Shown here piece after piece: positions 1-10,253 of a stretch of 64,000 bases of DNA; position 1 is the first letter of the stretch, and each line of letters begins with the position of its first letter. The notes beneath the pieces were generated by a model, which made no database searches, had not been told where the DNA came from, and was given only the letters and a program-made list of their open reading frames with translations. Origin of the DNA: Venatoribacter cucullus (GTDB taxonomy: Bacteria > Pseudomonadota > Gammaproteobacteria > Pseudomonadales > Oceanobacteraceae). The position numbers were made by a program, and so were the translations under genes. The stretch covers positions 2,287,501 through 2,351,500 of the forward strand of contig NZ_CP046056.1 in NCBI RefSeq assembly GCF_016132445.1. The letters are read 5' to 3'.

Positions 1-97
1 CGTTCTAAAATTGGCCGCCTTTCCGGCAGCCCTGCTCAGTGCAGTGGTTTTGCTGTTAAGATACCACACTCATTATGGATAGGCGCTACAGCCAGTC

Positions 98-2536
98 ATG
101 ACACAGTTTTGCCAGACATTTCAGCGCCTTACGTCTTTTATTGCGGTCTGTTCCGGGCTGCTTTTATGGCCGTTGGCGGCCCACGCAGAGAACCTGTCCA
201 CGCCGCCACTAAGCTGGTACGAGCGTGACCAGTTAAGCGCAGCAGAACAGCAGGCGCTGCCGGAATTCTGCCGCGGCGCTTACCGTATTCCGGCCATTAC
301 GCCCCTGCCCGGCGATCTTTCCGAAGCCGAGGCCGACCAGTCCACCAGCGACAAAGACGGTAATTTCGAGCTGCAGGGCAACGTGGTACTGCAACAGCAG
401 GATCGTATTGTACGCAGCCAGACCGCCCGCTGGTTTCAGAGCCTTAATACCGGGGAATTCAGCGGTCAGGTGGGGGTCACCACGCCCGAGCTGGTATTGC
501 AGGGTGAACAGGCCAGCCTGGACCAGACGGCCGGACGGCTGCATATCAACCAGGCCGAATATTCCCTGCCGGGCCGGCATATCCGCGGCAGTGCCGATGA
601 AATCCAGTCAACCAATACCGGGCTGATGGATATGCGCAACGCCACCTTTACCTTTTGCGAACCCGGCCATAACGACTGGGATATTGCCGCCACAGAACTG
701 CATCTGGACCAGAACGAGGGCATTGGTACCGCGAAACACACCCGTTTGCGCATTGCCCGGGTGCCGGTGTTGTATCTGCCCTATTACCGCTTCCCTATTG
801 GTGATCAGCGGATGACGGGTTTTCTGAATCCGAGCGTTGCCATCACTAGCAAACTGCAGGCCGAAGATATTCAGATTCCGTTTTACTGGAATATCGCGCC
901 CAATTACGACGCCACCATTACGCCGCACTATGTGCGTGAACACGGCACGGTGCTGGAATCCCAGTTCCGTCATAAAACCCGCTGGTTCGGCGATGGTGAA
1001 TTTAACTACGCCTACCTGGAAAAAGACAAAACCACAGAAGAGAAGCGCTGGCTGGTCAATTACCAGCAGGAAGGCCGCTTTGGCAGCAACTGGCAGCACC
1101 GCTGGGTTTACAACAACGTCAGCGATGACGATTACCTGAATGATATGACCCCGACGTCCTATGTTGACCGCACCACACAACTGCCGCGGCGCGGGGAAAT
1201 TCTGTGGAACCGGAATAACTGGCATTTCGATATCACCGGTGAGACCTTCCAGACCATCGACCCCAACATTGGTCTGGCTGCCCGCCCTTATGGCCGGTTG
1301 CCGCAACTGAACCTGTCGTACATGCCACTGACCATTAACCAATGGCAATTCCAGCAGCGCCTGCAGGCCACCCGCTTCAGCCGCAAAAGCAACGACATCA
1401 TCAACGATACCGAACAAACGCTGAGCGGCTTTGCCGCCCTCAACGGTGACCGGCTGTTATCCGATACCAGCCTTGCCTACCCAATGGAATGGCCCTTTGG
1501 TTTTGTAAAACCGGAAATTGAATACCGCTACCGCAGCTATAACTTACGGGATGCCGATGAAGCCCTGCTGGCCCGTCCGGATGCCCCGGATCTGCATGCC
1601 AGCTTTGGCGTGCCACGCTACAGCCTCGATGCCGGCCTTTATTTTGACCGCGATCTGGACCTGTTCGGCAGCGACTATCAGCAAACTCTGGAACCACGGG
1701 TGTTCTGGGTAAACAGCCCGTATCAGGAAAACCAACACCAGATTCCGAATTTCGACAGTGCCGCCATCACCGTCACCTATGCCAGTTTATTTACCGGTGA
1801 GCGCTTCACCGGTGATGATCGCCTGGCCGACCTGGATCAGGTCAGTGCCGGCGTCACCAGCCGCTTTATCCGGGGTGACGGACTGGAACAATTCCGTGCC
1901 AGTGTTGGCCAGATTTTCTATCAGACCGACCGTCAGGTGCAGCTGAACGGTACAACGGTTCCCCCGGCGGACACGCGCAATACCTCCAGCATGCTGGCCG
2001 AGGTGGAATGGACCCCCGACACCCACTGGTCGGTGTATTCCATCCTCGAATGGGACCCTTACGATAATTACACTAAGCAGAGTCGTTATGGTCTGCGGTT
2101 CCAGCACGATAACCGCATGCTGAACCTGGCCAGCAATACCACCAAACAGTTCAATGCCAGCAAAGACGAAACCGAGGTTCTCAGCGACCAGATCGACATC
2201 GGTGCTTTCTGGTCACTGAATGATCGCTGGGCTTTAATCGCCCGTGCGCTGTACGATAACCGCCCATACGAAGAATCACCCAAACAGCCACGCAGCCGGA
2301 TTCTGGAATCTTTGGCCGGCGTCGAATATCAGAATTGCTGTTGGCGGGTACAGTTTACCTACCGGGAAAGCTCCTTACAGGAGAATAACCCCGAGTCGGA
2401 ATTCACCACGCGTAAGCGCTATGGCTTTCTGTTCAGCGTACAGCTGAAAGGGCTTGGAAATTTTGGTGCTGGCACCGACAAACTTATCAGCGAAAGCGTA
2501 ACCGGATACTCAAGACGGCAATATCATGACTATTAA
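98..2536 (+). CDS. lptD: LPS-assembly outer-membrane protein LptD
   Basis: This is the outer-membrane beta-barrel that receives lipopolysaccharide from the periplasmic LptA bridge and, with LptE, inserts it in the outer leaflet. The 812-residue length suits the family. A signal peptide ends at about residue 30 (AHA|EN). An OstA-like N-terminal domain covers roughly residues 85-230 and the barrel follows. The disulfide cysteines needed for maturation are visible: Cys58, Cys187 and the Cys747-Cys748 pair in a conserved CCW motif. The gene heads the surA-pdxA-rsmA-apaG-apaH cluster and overlaps surA by 11 bases. Only 97 bases precede it, so the promoter may lie outside the window. Confidence 0.97.
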   Translation: MTQFCQTFQRLTSFIAVCSGLLLWPLAAHAENLSTPPLSWYERDQLSAAEQQALPEFCRGAYRIPAITPLPGDLSEAEADQSTSDKDGNFELQGNVVLQQQDRIVRSQTARWFQSLNTGEFSGQVGVTTPELVLQGEQASLDQTAGRLHINQAEYSLPGRHIRGSADEIQSTNTGLMDMRNATFTFCEPGHNDWDIAATELHLDQNEGIGTAKHTRLRIARVPVLYLPYYRFPIGDQRMTGFLNPSVAITSKLQAEDIQIPFYWNIAPNYDATITPHYVREHGTVLESQFRHKTRWFGDGEFNYAYLEKDKTTEEKRWLVNYQQEGRFGSNWQHRWVYNNVSDDDYLNDMTPTSYVDRTTQLPRRGEILWNRNNWHFDITGETFQTIDPNIGLAARPYGRLPQLNLSYMPLTINQWQFQQRLQATRFSRKSNDIINDTEQTLSGFAALNGDRLLSDTSLAYPMEWPFGFVKPEIEYRYRSYNLRDADEALLARPDAPDLHASFGVPRYSLDAGLYFDRDLDLFGSDYQQTLEPRVFWVNSPYQENQHQIPNFDSAAITVTYASLFTGERFTGDDRLADLDQVSAGVTSRFIRGDGLEQFRASVGQIFYQTDRQVQLNGTTVPPADTRNTSSMLAEVEWTPDTHWSVYSILEWDPYDNYTKQSRYGLRFQHDNRMLNLASNTTKQFNASKDETEVLSDQIDIGAFWSLNDRWALIARALYDNRPYEESPKQPRSRILESLAGVEYQNCCWRVQFTYRESSLQENNPESEFTTRKRYGFLFSVQLKGLGNFGAGTDKLISESVTGYSRRQYHDY

Positions 2537-3806
2537 ATCTTTATTACTCGGCGGCCTGCTCGCCGTGGGCGCGACACTCACCCAGGCTGAACCGGTGCTG
2601 CTGGATCAGGTAATCGCCGTGGTGGATGACGATGTCATTATGGCGTCAGAACTGCAGCAGCGGGTGGAACTGGTGTATCAGCAAAACCGTGGCGGTACGC
2701 TGCCGCCGCAAGCGGCGCTGGAAAGCCAGGTGCTGGAGCGCATGATTATTGAAAGCATCCAGCTGCAGATGGCCGAACGCGGCGGTGTGCGCATCAGCGA
2801 TGCCCAGCTGAACGAAGCGATGGGGCGTATTGCCAGCCAGAACAATATGAGCCTGCCGCAATTCCGGCAGGCCATGGAAGCGGAAGGCATTTCCTTCGCC
2901 TTAGCGCGCCAGCAGATTCTGGATGAAATGCGCATTTCCCGCGTGCAGCGTTTTCAGGTCGGTGAGCGCATTCAGATTACCGATCAGGACGTCGATTACT
3001 TCCTCGCCTCAGAGCTGGGCAAAATGGCTTCATCGGCGGAATACCAACTGGGCCATATTCTGATCGCCACCCCCGACAACGCCACCCCGGCGGATCTGAA
3101 AGCGGCCGAAAAGAAAGCCAGCGAGATCGTCCGTAAACTGCGTAACGGCGGTGATTTCCGCCAGCTGGCGATGGCCGAATCCAGCAGCCGCACCGCACTG
3201 GAAGGTGGCGATTTAGGCTGGCGCAAAGAAAGCCAGCTGCCCGGCTTATTTGCCGACGTTGCCCCCAAGCTGCAGGTCGGTGAAATCTCCGACCCCATCA
3301 GCGCCAGTGGCGGCTTTCATATTATTCAGCTGAAAGACAAACGCGGCGGCAGCACCCAGCTGATTACCCAGACCAAAACCCGCCATATTCTGCTGCGCCC
3401 GAACGAGCTGCGCGATGCCGAAGACGCTGAGCGCCAGATTCACCAGCTGTATCAGCGTCTGCAGGCCGGCGAAGATTTCGCCACCCTGGCGCGCGAATTC
3501 AGCGATGACCCCGGCAGCGGCAGCAACGGCGGTGATTTAGGCTGGGTCAACCCGGGCGATATGGTGCCGGAATTTGACGCCACCATGAAAGACACCGCCG
3601 CCGGCGCCATCAGCGCGCCCTTTGAAACCCAGTTCGGCTGGCACATTCTGCTGGTTGAACAACGCCGCCAGACCGACGTTGGTGCCGAAAACCAGCGAAA
3701 TCAGGTGCGCAATATGCTGTACGGCCGTCGCTTTGAAGAAGAGTTGCCCATCTGGCTGCGTAAAATCCGCTCCGAAGCCTATGTGGAAATCAAGGACCGT
3801 TCATGA
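2526..3806 (+). CDS. surA: Periplasmic chaperone / peptidyl-prolyl isomerase SurA
   Basis: SurA escorts unfolded outer-membrane proteins, LptD among them, across the periplasm to the BAM complex. The 426-residue product has a signal peptide ending near residue 21, an N-terminal helical chaperone domain, and two parvulin (PpiC) domains at about residues 170-275 and 285-390. Both repeats carry the GHIL/RHILL start and the GGDLGW core. The start codon lies inside the end of lptD, which suggests coupled translation. The stop overlaps the pdxA start (ATGA). Confidence 0.97.
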   Translation: MTIKSLLLGGLLAVGATLTQAEPVLLDQVIAVVDDDVIMASELQQRVELVYQQNRGGTLPPQAALESQVLERMIIESIQLQMAERGGVRISDAQLNEAMGRIASQNNMSLPQFRQAMEAEGISFALARQQILDEMRISRVQRFQVGERIQITDQDVDYFLASELGKMASSAEYQLGHILIATPDNATPADLKAAEKKASEIVRKLRNGGDFRQLAMAESSSRTALEGGDLGWRKESQLPGLFADVAPKLQVGEISDPISASGGFHIIQLKDKRGGSTQLITQTKTRHILLRPNELRDAEDAERQIHQLYQRLQAGEDFATLAREFSDDPGSGSNGGDLGWVNPGDMVPEFDATMKDTAAGAISAPFETQFGWHILLVEQRRQTDVGAENQRNQVRNMLYGRRFEEELPIWLRKIRSEAYVEIKDRS

Positions 3807-4786
3807 CCCTGCGTCTTGCCATTACCGCCGGTGAACCGGCCGGCATCGGTCCCGACCTGTGCATTCAGATTGCCCAGCAAGTGCACGCACATGAACTGGT
3901 GGTGATTGCCGACCCACAGCTGCTGCAGCAACGCGCCGCCCTGCTCGGTTTACCGTTGAGCATTCGCCTTTACAACGACGCCGAAGCACCTCGCCCCTCG
4001 TGCGCTGGTGAACTCTGCGTCTGCCCCGTGGCTCTGGCGCAGCCGGTGGTGGCCGGGCAACTGCAGGTAGCCAACAGCCACTATGTACTGGAAACCCTGC
4101 GCGTGGCGGTGCAGGGCGCATTGGATAAACGCTGGGCGGGTATCGTCACCGCGCCGGTGCACAAAGGCATCATCAACGACGCCGGCATTGCCTTCAGTGG
4201 CCACACCGAATATTTCCGTGATTATTGCGGCGTAAAAGAAGTGGTGATGATGCTGGCCACCAGCGACCTGCGCGTGGCACTTGTAACCACTCACTTACCG
4301 CTGAAAGACGTTCCGGCGGCCATTACCCCGGAGCGCATCAAGCGGGTAACGCGCATTCTGCATAACGACCTGGTGACCTTTTTCGGTATTCCGGCGCCGC
4401 ATATTCTGGTCGCCGGGCTGAATCCGCACGCCGGCGAAGACGGCCATCTTGGCCGCGAAGAACTGGATGTGATTATCCCTACTCTGAACGACCTGCGCGC
4501 CGAGGGCCTGCACCTCACCGGCCCGCTGCCGGCCGATACCCTGTACACGCCCAAGCACCTGCAGCACGCCGACGCCACCCTGGCCATGTACCACGATCAG
4601 GGCCTGCCGGTACTGAAATTTCATGGCTTCGGCCGCGCCGCCAACATTACTCTTGGCCTTCCCGTTATCCGCACCTCGGTGGACCACGGCACCGCCCTCG
4701 ACCTCGCCGGCAGCGGCAAGGCCGACGCCGGCAGCCTGTTAACCGCCATCGACGTCGCCCTGCACATGGCAGCTCATCATGTCTGA
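3803..4786 (+). CDS. pdxA: 4-hydroxythreonine-4-phosphate dehydrogenase PdxA
   Basis: PdxA oxidises 4-phosphohydroxy-L-threonine in the DXP-dependent pathway to pyridoxal 5'-phosphate. The 327-residue length is typical. The start has the EPAGIGPDL motif, and the metal-binding histidines His164, His209 and His264 occupy the positions expected from the E. coli enzyme. It overlaps surA by four bases and rsmA by eight, so the three genes are almost certainly co-transcribed. Confidence 0.97.
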   Translation: MTLRLAITAGEPAGIGPDLCIQIAQQVHAHELVVIADPQLLQQRAALLGLPLSIRLYNDAEAPRPSCAGELCVCPVALAQPVVAGQLQVANSHYVLETLRVAVQGALDKRWAGIVTAPVHKGIINDAGIAFSGHTEYFRDYCGVKEVVMMLATSDLRVALVTTHLPLKDVPAAITPERIKRVTRILHNDLVTFFGIPAPHILVAGLNPHAGEDGHLGREELDVIIPTLNDLRAEGLHLTGPLPADTLYTPKHLQHADATLAMYHDQGLPVLKFHGFGRAANITLGLPVIRTSVDHGTALDLAGSGKADAGSLLTAIDVALHMAAHHV

Positions 4787-5669
4787 AAAACGCAAACACA
4801 TCCCTACCGCGCAGGGCCACAAAGCCCGTAAGCGTTTTGGCCAGAACTTCCTGCACGATCACCATGTGATCGACAAAATCGTCCGCGCCATTAACCCCAA
4901 ACACAGCGATGCGCTGGTGGAAATCGGCCCGGGCATGGGCGCCATTACCGAACCGCTGCTGGAAGCCTGTGGCAAGCTGGATGTGGTGGAACTGGACCGC
5001 GATTTAATCCCGATTCTGCGCACCAAGTTTTTTAATTACCCGGAATTCCGCATTCACGAAGGCGATGCGCTGAAGTTTGACTTCAACACCATTCTGCAGC
5101 CCGGCCAGCGCCTGCGCATTGTCGGCAACCTGCCGTACAACATCTCCACACCGCTGATTTTTCACTTTCTGGCGCACCACAAAATTGTGCAGGACATGCA
5201 CTTTATGCTGCAGAAAGAAGTGGTTGAACGTCTGGCCTCCGGCCCTGGCACCTCCGATTACGGTCGGCTGGGTATCATGGCGCAGTACTACTGCAAGGTA
5301 GAGCCGCTGTTTATTGTTGGCCCCGGTTCCTTCAATCCGCCGCCGAAAGTGGATTCCGCCATTGTGCGCCTGCGCCCTTACGAAGAACTGCCCTACCCGG
5401 CCAAAGACGTGAAAGTGCTGCAACGGGTGGTGCGCGAAGCCTTCAGCATGCGCCGCAAAACCCTGCGCAACACGCTGAAAAACCTGATCAGCGCCGAACA
5501 GCTGGAAGCCATCGGCATTGATACGACGCTGCGCCCAGAACGCTTAACCCTGCAGGAATACGTGCGCATTGCCGATGCTGTGTGCGATTTGGGGCTGCTC
5601 ACCGACCCAGGTATCGATGAAAGCTTCGATGAAGGCGCCGATGACCTGAACGCGGACGACCAGGCATGA
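4779..5669 (+). CDS. rsmA: 16S rRNA dimethyladenosine transferase RsmA (KsgA)
   Basis: This enzyme dimethylates the two adjacent adenosines in helix 45 of 16S rRNA, a late step in 30S subunit maturation. The product has 296 residues. The SAM-binding motif [10 protein letters not shown] is at residues 48-57 and the catalytic NLPY motif at 117-120. An acidic tail ([12 protein letters not shown]) extends beyond the usual C-terminus. Its stop overlaps the apaG start by four bases. Confidence 0.97.
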   Translation: MSEKRKHIPTAQGHKARKRFGQNFLHDHHVIDKIVRAINPKHSDALVEIGPGMGAITEPLLEACGKLDVVELDRDLIPILRTKFFNYPEFRIHEGDALKFDFNTILQPGQRLRIVGNLPYNISTPLIFHFLAHHKIVQDMHFMLQKEVVERLASGPGTSDYGRLGIMAQYYCKVEPLFIVGPGSFNPPPKVDSAIVRLRPYEELPYPAKDVKVLQRVVREAFSMRRKTLRNTLKNLISAEQLEAIGIDTTLRPERLTLQEYVRIADAVCDLGLLTDPGIDESFDEGADDLNADDQA

Positions 5670-6043
5670 ACCTCAGTGACAGCATTGTGGTAACGGTAAA
5701 ACCGGAATACCTGCCGCAGCAATCGTTGCCGGAAGAACAGCGCTATGTGTTTGCCTACCATATCCGCATTCACAACAACGGCCTGCAAGGCGCCACCCTG
5801 CGCAGCCGCCACTGGTTTATTACCGACGGCAACAACGAGGTGCAGGAAGTGAAAGGCGACGGCGTGGTGGGCGAACAACCCACCATTGAGCCGGGTGAAA
5901 CCTACCGTTATTCCTCCGGTGCGGTCTTACGCACCCGGGTTGGCAGTATGCGTGGCTACTACGTGATGCAGGCCGATGACGGCACCCTGTTCCACGCCAG
6001 CATTCCGGTCTTTACCCTCGCCAGCCCCAACGCGCTGAACTGA
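5666..6043 (+). CDS. apaG: ApaG protein (Co2+/Mg2+ efflux-associated fold)
   Basis: This is the 125-residue ApaG protein, a fibronectin-III-like beta-sandwich of unsettled biochemical role that is almost always linked to apaH. The family-typical [11 protein letters not shown] and [13 protein letters not shown] blocks are present, including the glycine-rich turn. It overlaps rsmA by four bases and precedes apaH by 11. Confidence 0.95.
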   Translation: MNLSDSIVVTVKPEYLPQQSLPEEQRYVFAYHIRIHNNGLQGATLRSRHWFITDGNNEVQEVKGDGVVGEQPTIEPGETYRYSSGAVLRTRVGSMRGYYVMQADDGTLFHASIPVFTLASPNALN

Positions 6044-6054
6044 GGAATACACCC

Positions 6055-6867
6055 ATGGCAACTTACGCAATCGGTGATATTCAGGGCTGCTACGACGCCT
6101 TGCAACGCCTGCTGCAACAGTGCGCCTTTGATCCGCAGCACGATCAGCTGTGGCTGGCCGGCGATCTGGTCAACCGTGGCCCACAGTCACTGCAGGTGCT
6201 GCGTTTTGTGCAGCAGCTGGGTGAGCGCGCCAGGGTGGTGTTGGGTAACCACGATCTGCACTTACTGGCGCTGCATTACAGCGGCGGCAAACTGAAAAAA
6301 AGCGACACCATTCAGGATATTCTGCAGGCACCGGATCGTGAACAACTGCTGGATTGGCTGCGTCGCCAACCCTTAGTGGTACTGGATGAAACCAACAACT
6401 GGTGCATGAGCCATGCCGGCATTCCGCCCCACTGGAGTGTGCAACAGGCCCGGCAGCTGGCACAGGAAGTGGAACGTGTTTTACAAAGCGACCGGTGCAG
6501 CGAATTTTTCCGCCAGATGTACGGCAACCTGCCCGACCGCTTGCAACCGGACTTACAGGGGATAGACCGGCTGCGGGTCATTGTGAATTACTTAACCCGC
6601 ATGCGCTTTGTCGGCCCGGATAACGAACTGGATCTGCTCAGCAAAGAAGGGGTTGGCACCGCACCGGCGGGCTTTCAGCCCTGGTTTAAGGTGCAGCCAC
6701 GGCAGGCTGCCGCTAACCGGCTGCTGTTCGGCCACTGGGCGGCGCTGGAAGGCAAAACTGACAGCACCAATGTGTACGCGCTGGATACCGGCTGCGTCTG
6801 GGGCGGGCAATTATCGGCGCTGCGACTGGACGACGAAACCTGGTTCCGGGTACCGGCCACACTTTAA
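6055..6867 (+). CDS. apaH: Diadenosine tetraphosphatase ApaH
   Basis: ApaH symmetrically hydrolyses Ap4A to two ADP and, in the cell, also removes Np4 caps from RNA. The product has 270 residues. The calcineurin-type metallophosphatase motifs are intact: GDIQGC (7-12), GDLVNRGP (37-44) and GNHDLHL (64-70). An AGG ribosome-binding site sits just before the start. It is the last conserved gene of the lptD-to-apaH block, and glpE follows after 17 bases. Confidence 0.97.
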   Translation: MATYAIGDIQGCYDALQRLLQQCAFDPQHDQLWLAGDLVNRGPQSLQVLRFVQQLGERARVVLGNHDLHLLALHYSGGKLKKSDTIQDILQAPDREQLLDWLRRQPLVVLDETNNWCMSHAGIPPHWSVQQARQLAQEVERVLQSDRCSEFFRQMYGNLPDRLQPDLQGIDRLRVIVNYLTRMRFVGPDNELDLLSKEGVGTAPAGFQPWFKVQPRQAAANRLLFGHWAALEGKTDSTNVYALDTGCVWGGQLSALRLDDETWFRVPATL

Positions 6868-6884
6868 CCAACAGGGTAACCGCT

Positions 6885-7205
6885 ATGAACTTTAAACGCA
6901 TCCGTACCGGCGAAGCCAAGGCGCTGCTGGACCAGGGCAACCTGAACATTGCTGATATCCGCGATGAACTGAGCTACGAAGCCGGCCATATCCGCGGCGC
7001 CGTGCGCGTGGACAACAGCAACCTGCAGCAGTTTATGCAGGGCTGCGACAAAGATGCACCGCTGGTGGTGTGCTGCTACCACGGTAATTCCAGCCAGGGC
7101 GCGGCGCAGTTTTTTGCCAGCCAGGGCTTCAGCCAGGTGTACAGCGTGGATGGCGGCTACGAAATGTGGAAGCTGGGTTTTCCCGAGCTGTGCGAGCGCA
7201 GCTGA
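6885..7205 (+). CDS. glpE: Thiosulfate sulfurtransferase GlpE (single-domain rhodanese)
   Basis: This is a single-domain rhodanese of 106 residues that transfers sulfane sulfur from thiosulfate to cyanide or thioredoxin. The active-site loop CYHGNSSQ begins at catalytic Cys64 and nearly matches E. coli GlpE. The position after apaH is the same as in Pseudomonas-type genomes. The gene ends 33 bases before the convergent exporter gene, and I see no clear terminator in that gap. Confidence 0.92.
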   Translation: MNFKRIRTGEAKALLDQGNLNIADIRDELSYEAGHIRGAVRVDNSNLQQFMQGCDKDAPLVVCCYHGNSSQGAAQFFASQGFSQVYSVDGGYEMWKLGFPELCERS

Positions 7206-7238
7206 GTAACATCAGCCATCGCCTCCGGCCGGCCGTGC

Positions 7239-8123
7239 TCAGGCACGTTGCCGGCGCCATTCGGCGCGTAAATTAATAAGATTACCGCCAAACATCAGCA
7301 GCGCTCCCAGCAATACCCACACGTCCAGCGCCTCGCCGTAAAACACAAACCCCACCACCGCAATCAGCGGCAGCCGTAAAAAATCCAGCGGCACCACCAC
7401 TCCGGCATCGGCCAGCTGAAAGGCTTTGGTCATGCAGTAATGCGCACTCATGGCGGTAACGCCGACCAGCACCATCCACACCCACAGCTCCCCCTGCGGC
7501 ATCAGCCATTGTGGCTGGTCGGGTAGCAGGCTGAGGGGAATCAGGCTCATGGGTAACTGCATCAGGGTCATATAAAACAGAATGCACAACGGTGTGTCGG
7601 TGCCGCTGAGTGACTTGGTAAAAATATAAGCCGCGGCATAGCCCATGGCCCCGGCCAGCACCGCCAGCGCCGCCGGATGCATCACCCCGGCACCGGGCCG
7701 CAGAATCAGCAATAACCCGCCAATCCCAAACAGCAGCGCCAGCCAGCGCGGGGCGGTTAACCGCTCGCCCAGCACCAGTGCCGCCAGCAAGGCGGTCCAG
7801 ACTGGCGTGGTAAATTCCAGCGCAATCACTTCCGCCAATGAGATAAGACCGAGGCCGTAAAACCAGCCATATTGGCCGGCAAAATGGGCGATATTACGCC
7901 CCAGATGGGCTTTTACACGATGAGTACGCAGCTGCTGCCAGCCGGTCAGCCACACCAGGCCGCCGATCAGCAGTACGCCGATAACGCTGCGGATTAAGAG
8001 AATCTGAAAGGTGGAGAAAGACGCCGCCAGTTCACGGCCGGACACCGCCATCAGAATAAAAGACACCAGTGCCGCGGCCATCCAGAGTGCGGCCCCGGCG
8101 ACCGGGTGTTGCCTTACTGCCAT
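7239..8123 (-). CDS. EamA/DMT-superfamily inner-membrane transporter
   Basis: This 294-residue protein has about ten hydrophobic helices arranged as two EamA repeats. The repeat signatures EFTTPVWTALLAALVLGE and VVPLDFLRLPLIAVVGFVFYGE end in the conserved acidic residue. Members export metabolites or amino acids, and the substrate cannot be read from the sequence. It ends convergently to glpE and begins 51 bases after the end of flgT on the same strand, so it may be transcribed from the flagellar operon upstream. Confidence 0.88.
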   Translation of the reverse strand: MAVRQHPVAGAALWMAAALVSFILMAVSGRELAASFSTFQILLIRSVIGVLLIGGLVWLTGWQQLRTHRVKAHLGRNIAHFAGQYGWFYGLGLISLAEVIALEFTTPVWTALLAALVLGERLTAPRWLALLFGIGGLLLILRPGAGVMHPAALAVLAGAMGYAAAYIFTKSLSGTDTPLCILFYMTLMQLPMSLIPLSLLPDQPQWLMPQGELWVWMVLVGVTAMSAHYCMTKAFQLADAGVVVPLDFLRLPLIAVVGFVFYGEALDVWVLLGALLMFGGNLINLRAEWRRQRA

Positions 8124-8174
8124 GAGAATTGTCCGCGGGGTTACTGCGAGGCCGGCAGGCTAACAACTGCTGCC

Positions 8175-9359
8175 TTACCAGGCAATAACCATATCGTCGC
8201 GTTGAATCGCCAGGCGTTCGGCACTGAGCTTCATCTCAGCAATAACAAACTGCGGCTGCACCTGCTTAACCACAATTTCAGTGGCCATGTCGGTCAGCTC
8301 GGTGCGCGGCTCCAGATCCAGGTTGTAGAACGTACCGGTACGGTACACCTGAAATTTATCGCCGGGGCGAATGCCGGCACCAGCGCTGGCTTCAATATGC
8401 AGACGATTACCCCGTGCCTGTACGATGCGCGCCATAAAGGGCTGGCAACGCAGCACTTCATTCACGTCCGCCACCGCGCCCTGCAACACCTGGCGCACTT
8501 CTTTACCGTAACCGGTTTGCCAGAACTGCGGCGAGCCAAAGCCAACCGCCTGCACCGACGGTGCATTCCACTGCCCCACCGCGCTGTAACTGCGCTGGAA
8601 TAACATGGCGCCGCTTAAACCATCGTGCACAAACACATCCATCACAAACTGGCGCGGCCGGCTGGCTTCCGGCAAACCCAGCCGGGCCCGCCATTCACCG
8701 GCGTTACTGGCGCGGTCGGCCAGCGATAAATCGCGTACCACGCCCGACACCACATATTGCGCGCCCAGTTGCGTGGCCAGCGCCACCGAGGTGGTTAAGC
8801 GCTGCTGCGCGGTTTCTTTCGACGGTGCGCGGCGCGGGTCCTGATACAGACTGATGCGGGTAGCATCCAGTGCATGCACCGCACCGCTGTTATTCAGGCT
8901 GTTCACCAGCACCCGGGGTAAATCCTGCTCAACATTCTGCAGCTGGCCCACCGTGGCCTGTTGCGGCTGCGCCAGCCCGAAACCGGCCACCGCCACCGCT
9001 TTACGGTAGCGCTGCTCACTGGCCGGGCACATGGCATCAGCAGCCACTTCGGCACGGATACCCACCTCATACAGGCCATCCGTTTGTTCTTCCCACAGCA
9101 CTTCAACATTGCGCAACTGCGCCGTACTGCGCACCTGCACATCGTCCTGCGCCATAACCCCTTTGCTTAACAACGCCGTACTGCGCACCTGCGCACTGGC
9201 GCGCAGACTGGCCTGATGCATGGCATCTTTCAGCGCCTGACTGCGCACATGGCTGATGGCCCCCTGCACCGGCGCACTGCCAATGGCTTCCACCATCTGC
9301 ACGGCCTGCGCCGGCCATGCCAGTACCAGCGCCGGTATCAAAATCAGCAATGCCCGCAT
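8175..9359 (-). CDS. flgT: Flagellar H-ring assembly protein FlgT
   Basis: This 394-residue exported protein has a signal peptide ending at AQA (about residue 19) and the three-part architecture of FlgT: an N-terminal domain, a middle domain rich in QLGAQYVVSGVVRD-type strand and helix, and a C-terminal SH3-like domain (GAGIRPGDKFQVYRTG). In Vibrio, FlgT builds the H-ring around the LP ring so that PomAB-type stators can be anchored. The flgP-like lipoprotein gene lies immediately upstream on the same strand. The family is divergent, but domain order and neighbour agree. Confidence 0.85.
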   Translation of the reverse strand: MRALLILIPALVLAWPAQAVQMVEAIGSAPVQGAISHVRSQALKDAMHQASLRASAQVRSTALLSKGVMAQDDVQVRSTAQLRNVEVLWEEQTDGLYEVGIRAEVAADAMCPASEQRYRKAVAVAGFGLAQPQQATVGQLQNVEQDLPRVLVNSLNNSGAVHALDATRISLYQDPRRAPSKETAQQRLTTSVALATQLGAQYVVSGVVRDLSLADRASNAGEWRARLGLPEASRPRQFVMDVFVHDGLSGAMLFQRSYSAVGQWNAPSVQAVGFGSPQFWQTGYGKEVRQVLQGAVADVNEVLRCQPFMARIVQARGNRLHIEASAGAGIRPGDKFQVYRTGTFYNLDLEPRTELTDMATEIVVKQVQPQFVIAEMKLSAERLAIQRDDMVIAW

Positions 9360-9399
9360 AAAAGCCTCCGTTGTGGGTTAACGCCGAACCGCAGTGGCA

Positions 9400-10017
9400 T
9401 CATTCAATAAAGTAAAAACCGGCTTCCGGCATGCTGCTTTCACCCTGCACCCGCTGGCGCTGACTGGCGGCAAACTTGTTTGGTGCCGGCGCTCCGCCCG
9501 CCACCGTGGTACGGCAATCCACGTTGAAACGCTGGTTATCCACGGTTTGCAGACAATTGCGGAAGCCATGATCAATCACCATTTCCAGCACCGTTTCCAC
9601 CGTACCATCCGGCATCACATCGGTAGAAACCACGCGGGCACCGTGCATATAGGTTTCGACATAAGAACGGAAGCGGTCATTCTGCACCACCATATCGCGC
9701 ACCGTGGTGCTGCCCTGCACCGAGATGCCATACACGCGCTCAGCCATGGCGCGGTAAGCGTCCATACGGGCGGCGCGGATGGCCAGCAGGCGACGCTGCG
9801 CATCCGACTTGGACTTACTGGCCACCTCCGTAGCGCCATAACCCACAACCCGCAAGGTCATGGGAGCAATAGGGTCAACTTCCTGCTTTACCGGCTCAAA
9901 GTAAGCCCCTGGCTTCTGATTTACGTCTTTCTTACTGGCACAACCAGCCAGCAAAGCAGTGGCCACCAACAAGGCAGACACAGGCGCAATACGCGCAGAT
10001 AACAGGGTACGGATCAT
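9400..10017 (-). CDS. flgP: LPP20-family lipoprotein, FlgP-like
   Basis: This is a 205-residue lipoprotein with lipobox LLAGC (lipidated Cys26) and an LPP20 core around residues 55-160 (RLLAIRAARMDAYRAMAERVYG). FlgP proteins of Vibrio and Campylobacter are outer-membrane lipoproteins of the basal disk/H-ring needed for motility. The adjacent flgT and the sigma-28-type promoter upstream support a flagellar role. A GGGAG ribosome-binding site precedes the start. Symbol by context, because the LPP20 fold alone is not diagnostic. Confidence 0.82.
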   Translation of the reverse strand: MIRTLLSARIAPVSALLVATALLAGCASKKDVNQKPGAYFEPVKQEVDPIAPMTLRVVGYGATEVASKSKSDAQRRLLAIRAARMDAYRAMAERVYGISVQGSTTVRDMVVQNDRFRSYVETYMHGARVVSTDVMPDGTVETVLEMVIDHGFRNCLQTVDNQRFNVDCRTTVAGGAPAPNKFAASQRQRVQGESSMPEAGFYFIE

Positions 10018-10050
10018 GGTTTTCTCCCGACGACAGTCTCGTTGGCTACT

Positions 10051-10077
10051 GTGTCGGCCGTGATGGCAGAAGGTTTA
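10051..10077 (-). promoter_or_regulatory. Sigma-28 (FliA) promoter for flgP-flgT
   Basis: On the minus strand TAAA is followed after exactly 15 bases by GCCGACAC. The consensus is TAAA-N15-GCCGATAA, so six of the eight -10 bases match at the correct spacing. The site lies 34 bases upstream of the flgP start. Confidence 0.68.
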
Positions 10078-10253
10078 GGCTTTTTTACCCCGCCGACTGA
10101 CAGCAATGACAGCCGGCCGGGGTGTGCATGGCGCAGATTGGCGACTATTATAGGGAGCATACCGATGAGCGGAAAACTGACGTAAGAGTCAAGAAAAACC
10201 AGCAAGTTCCCGCGCCATCACCCTGAACCCAAAACCACGCACAAGGATCGATC

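Noticed and set aside
608-1417. Minus-strand open frame of 269 codons inside lptD
   Set aside because: It is antisense to the lptD barrel, matches no family and has no ribosome-binding site.
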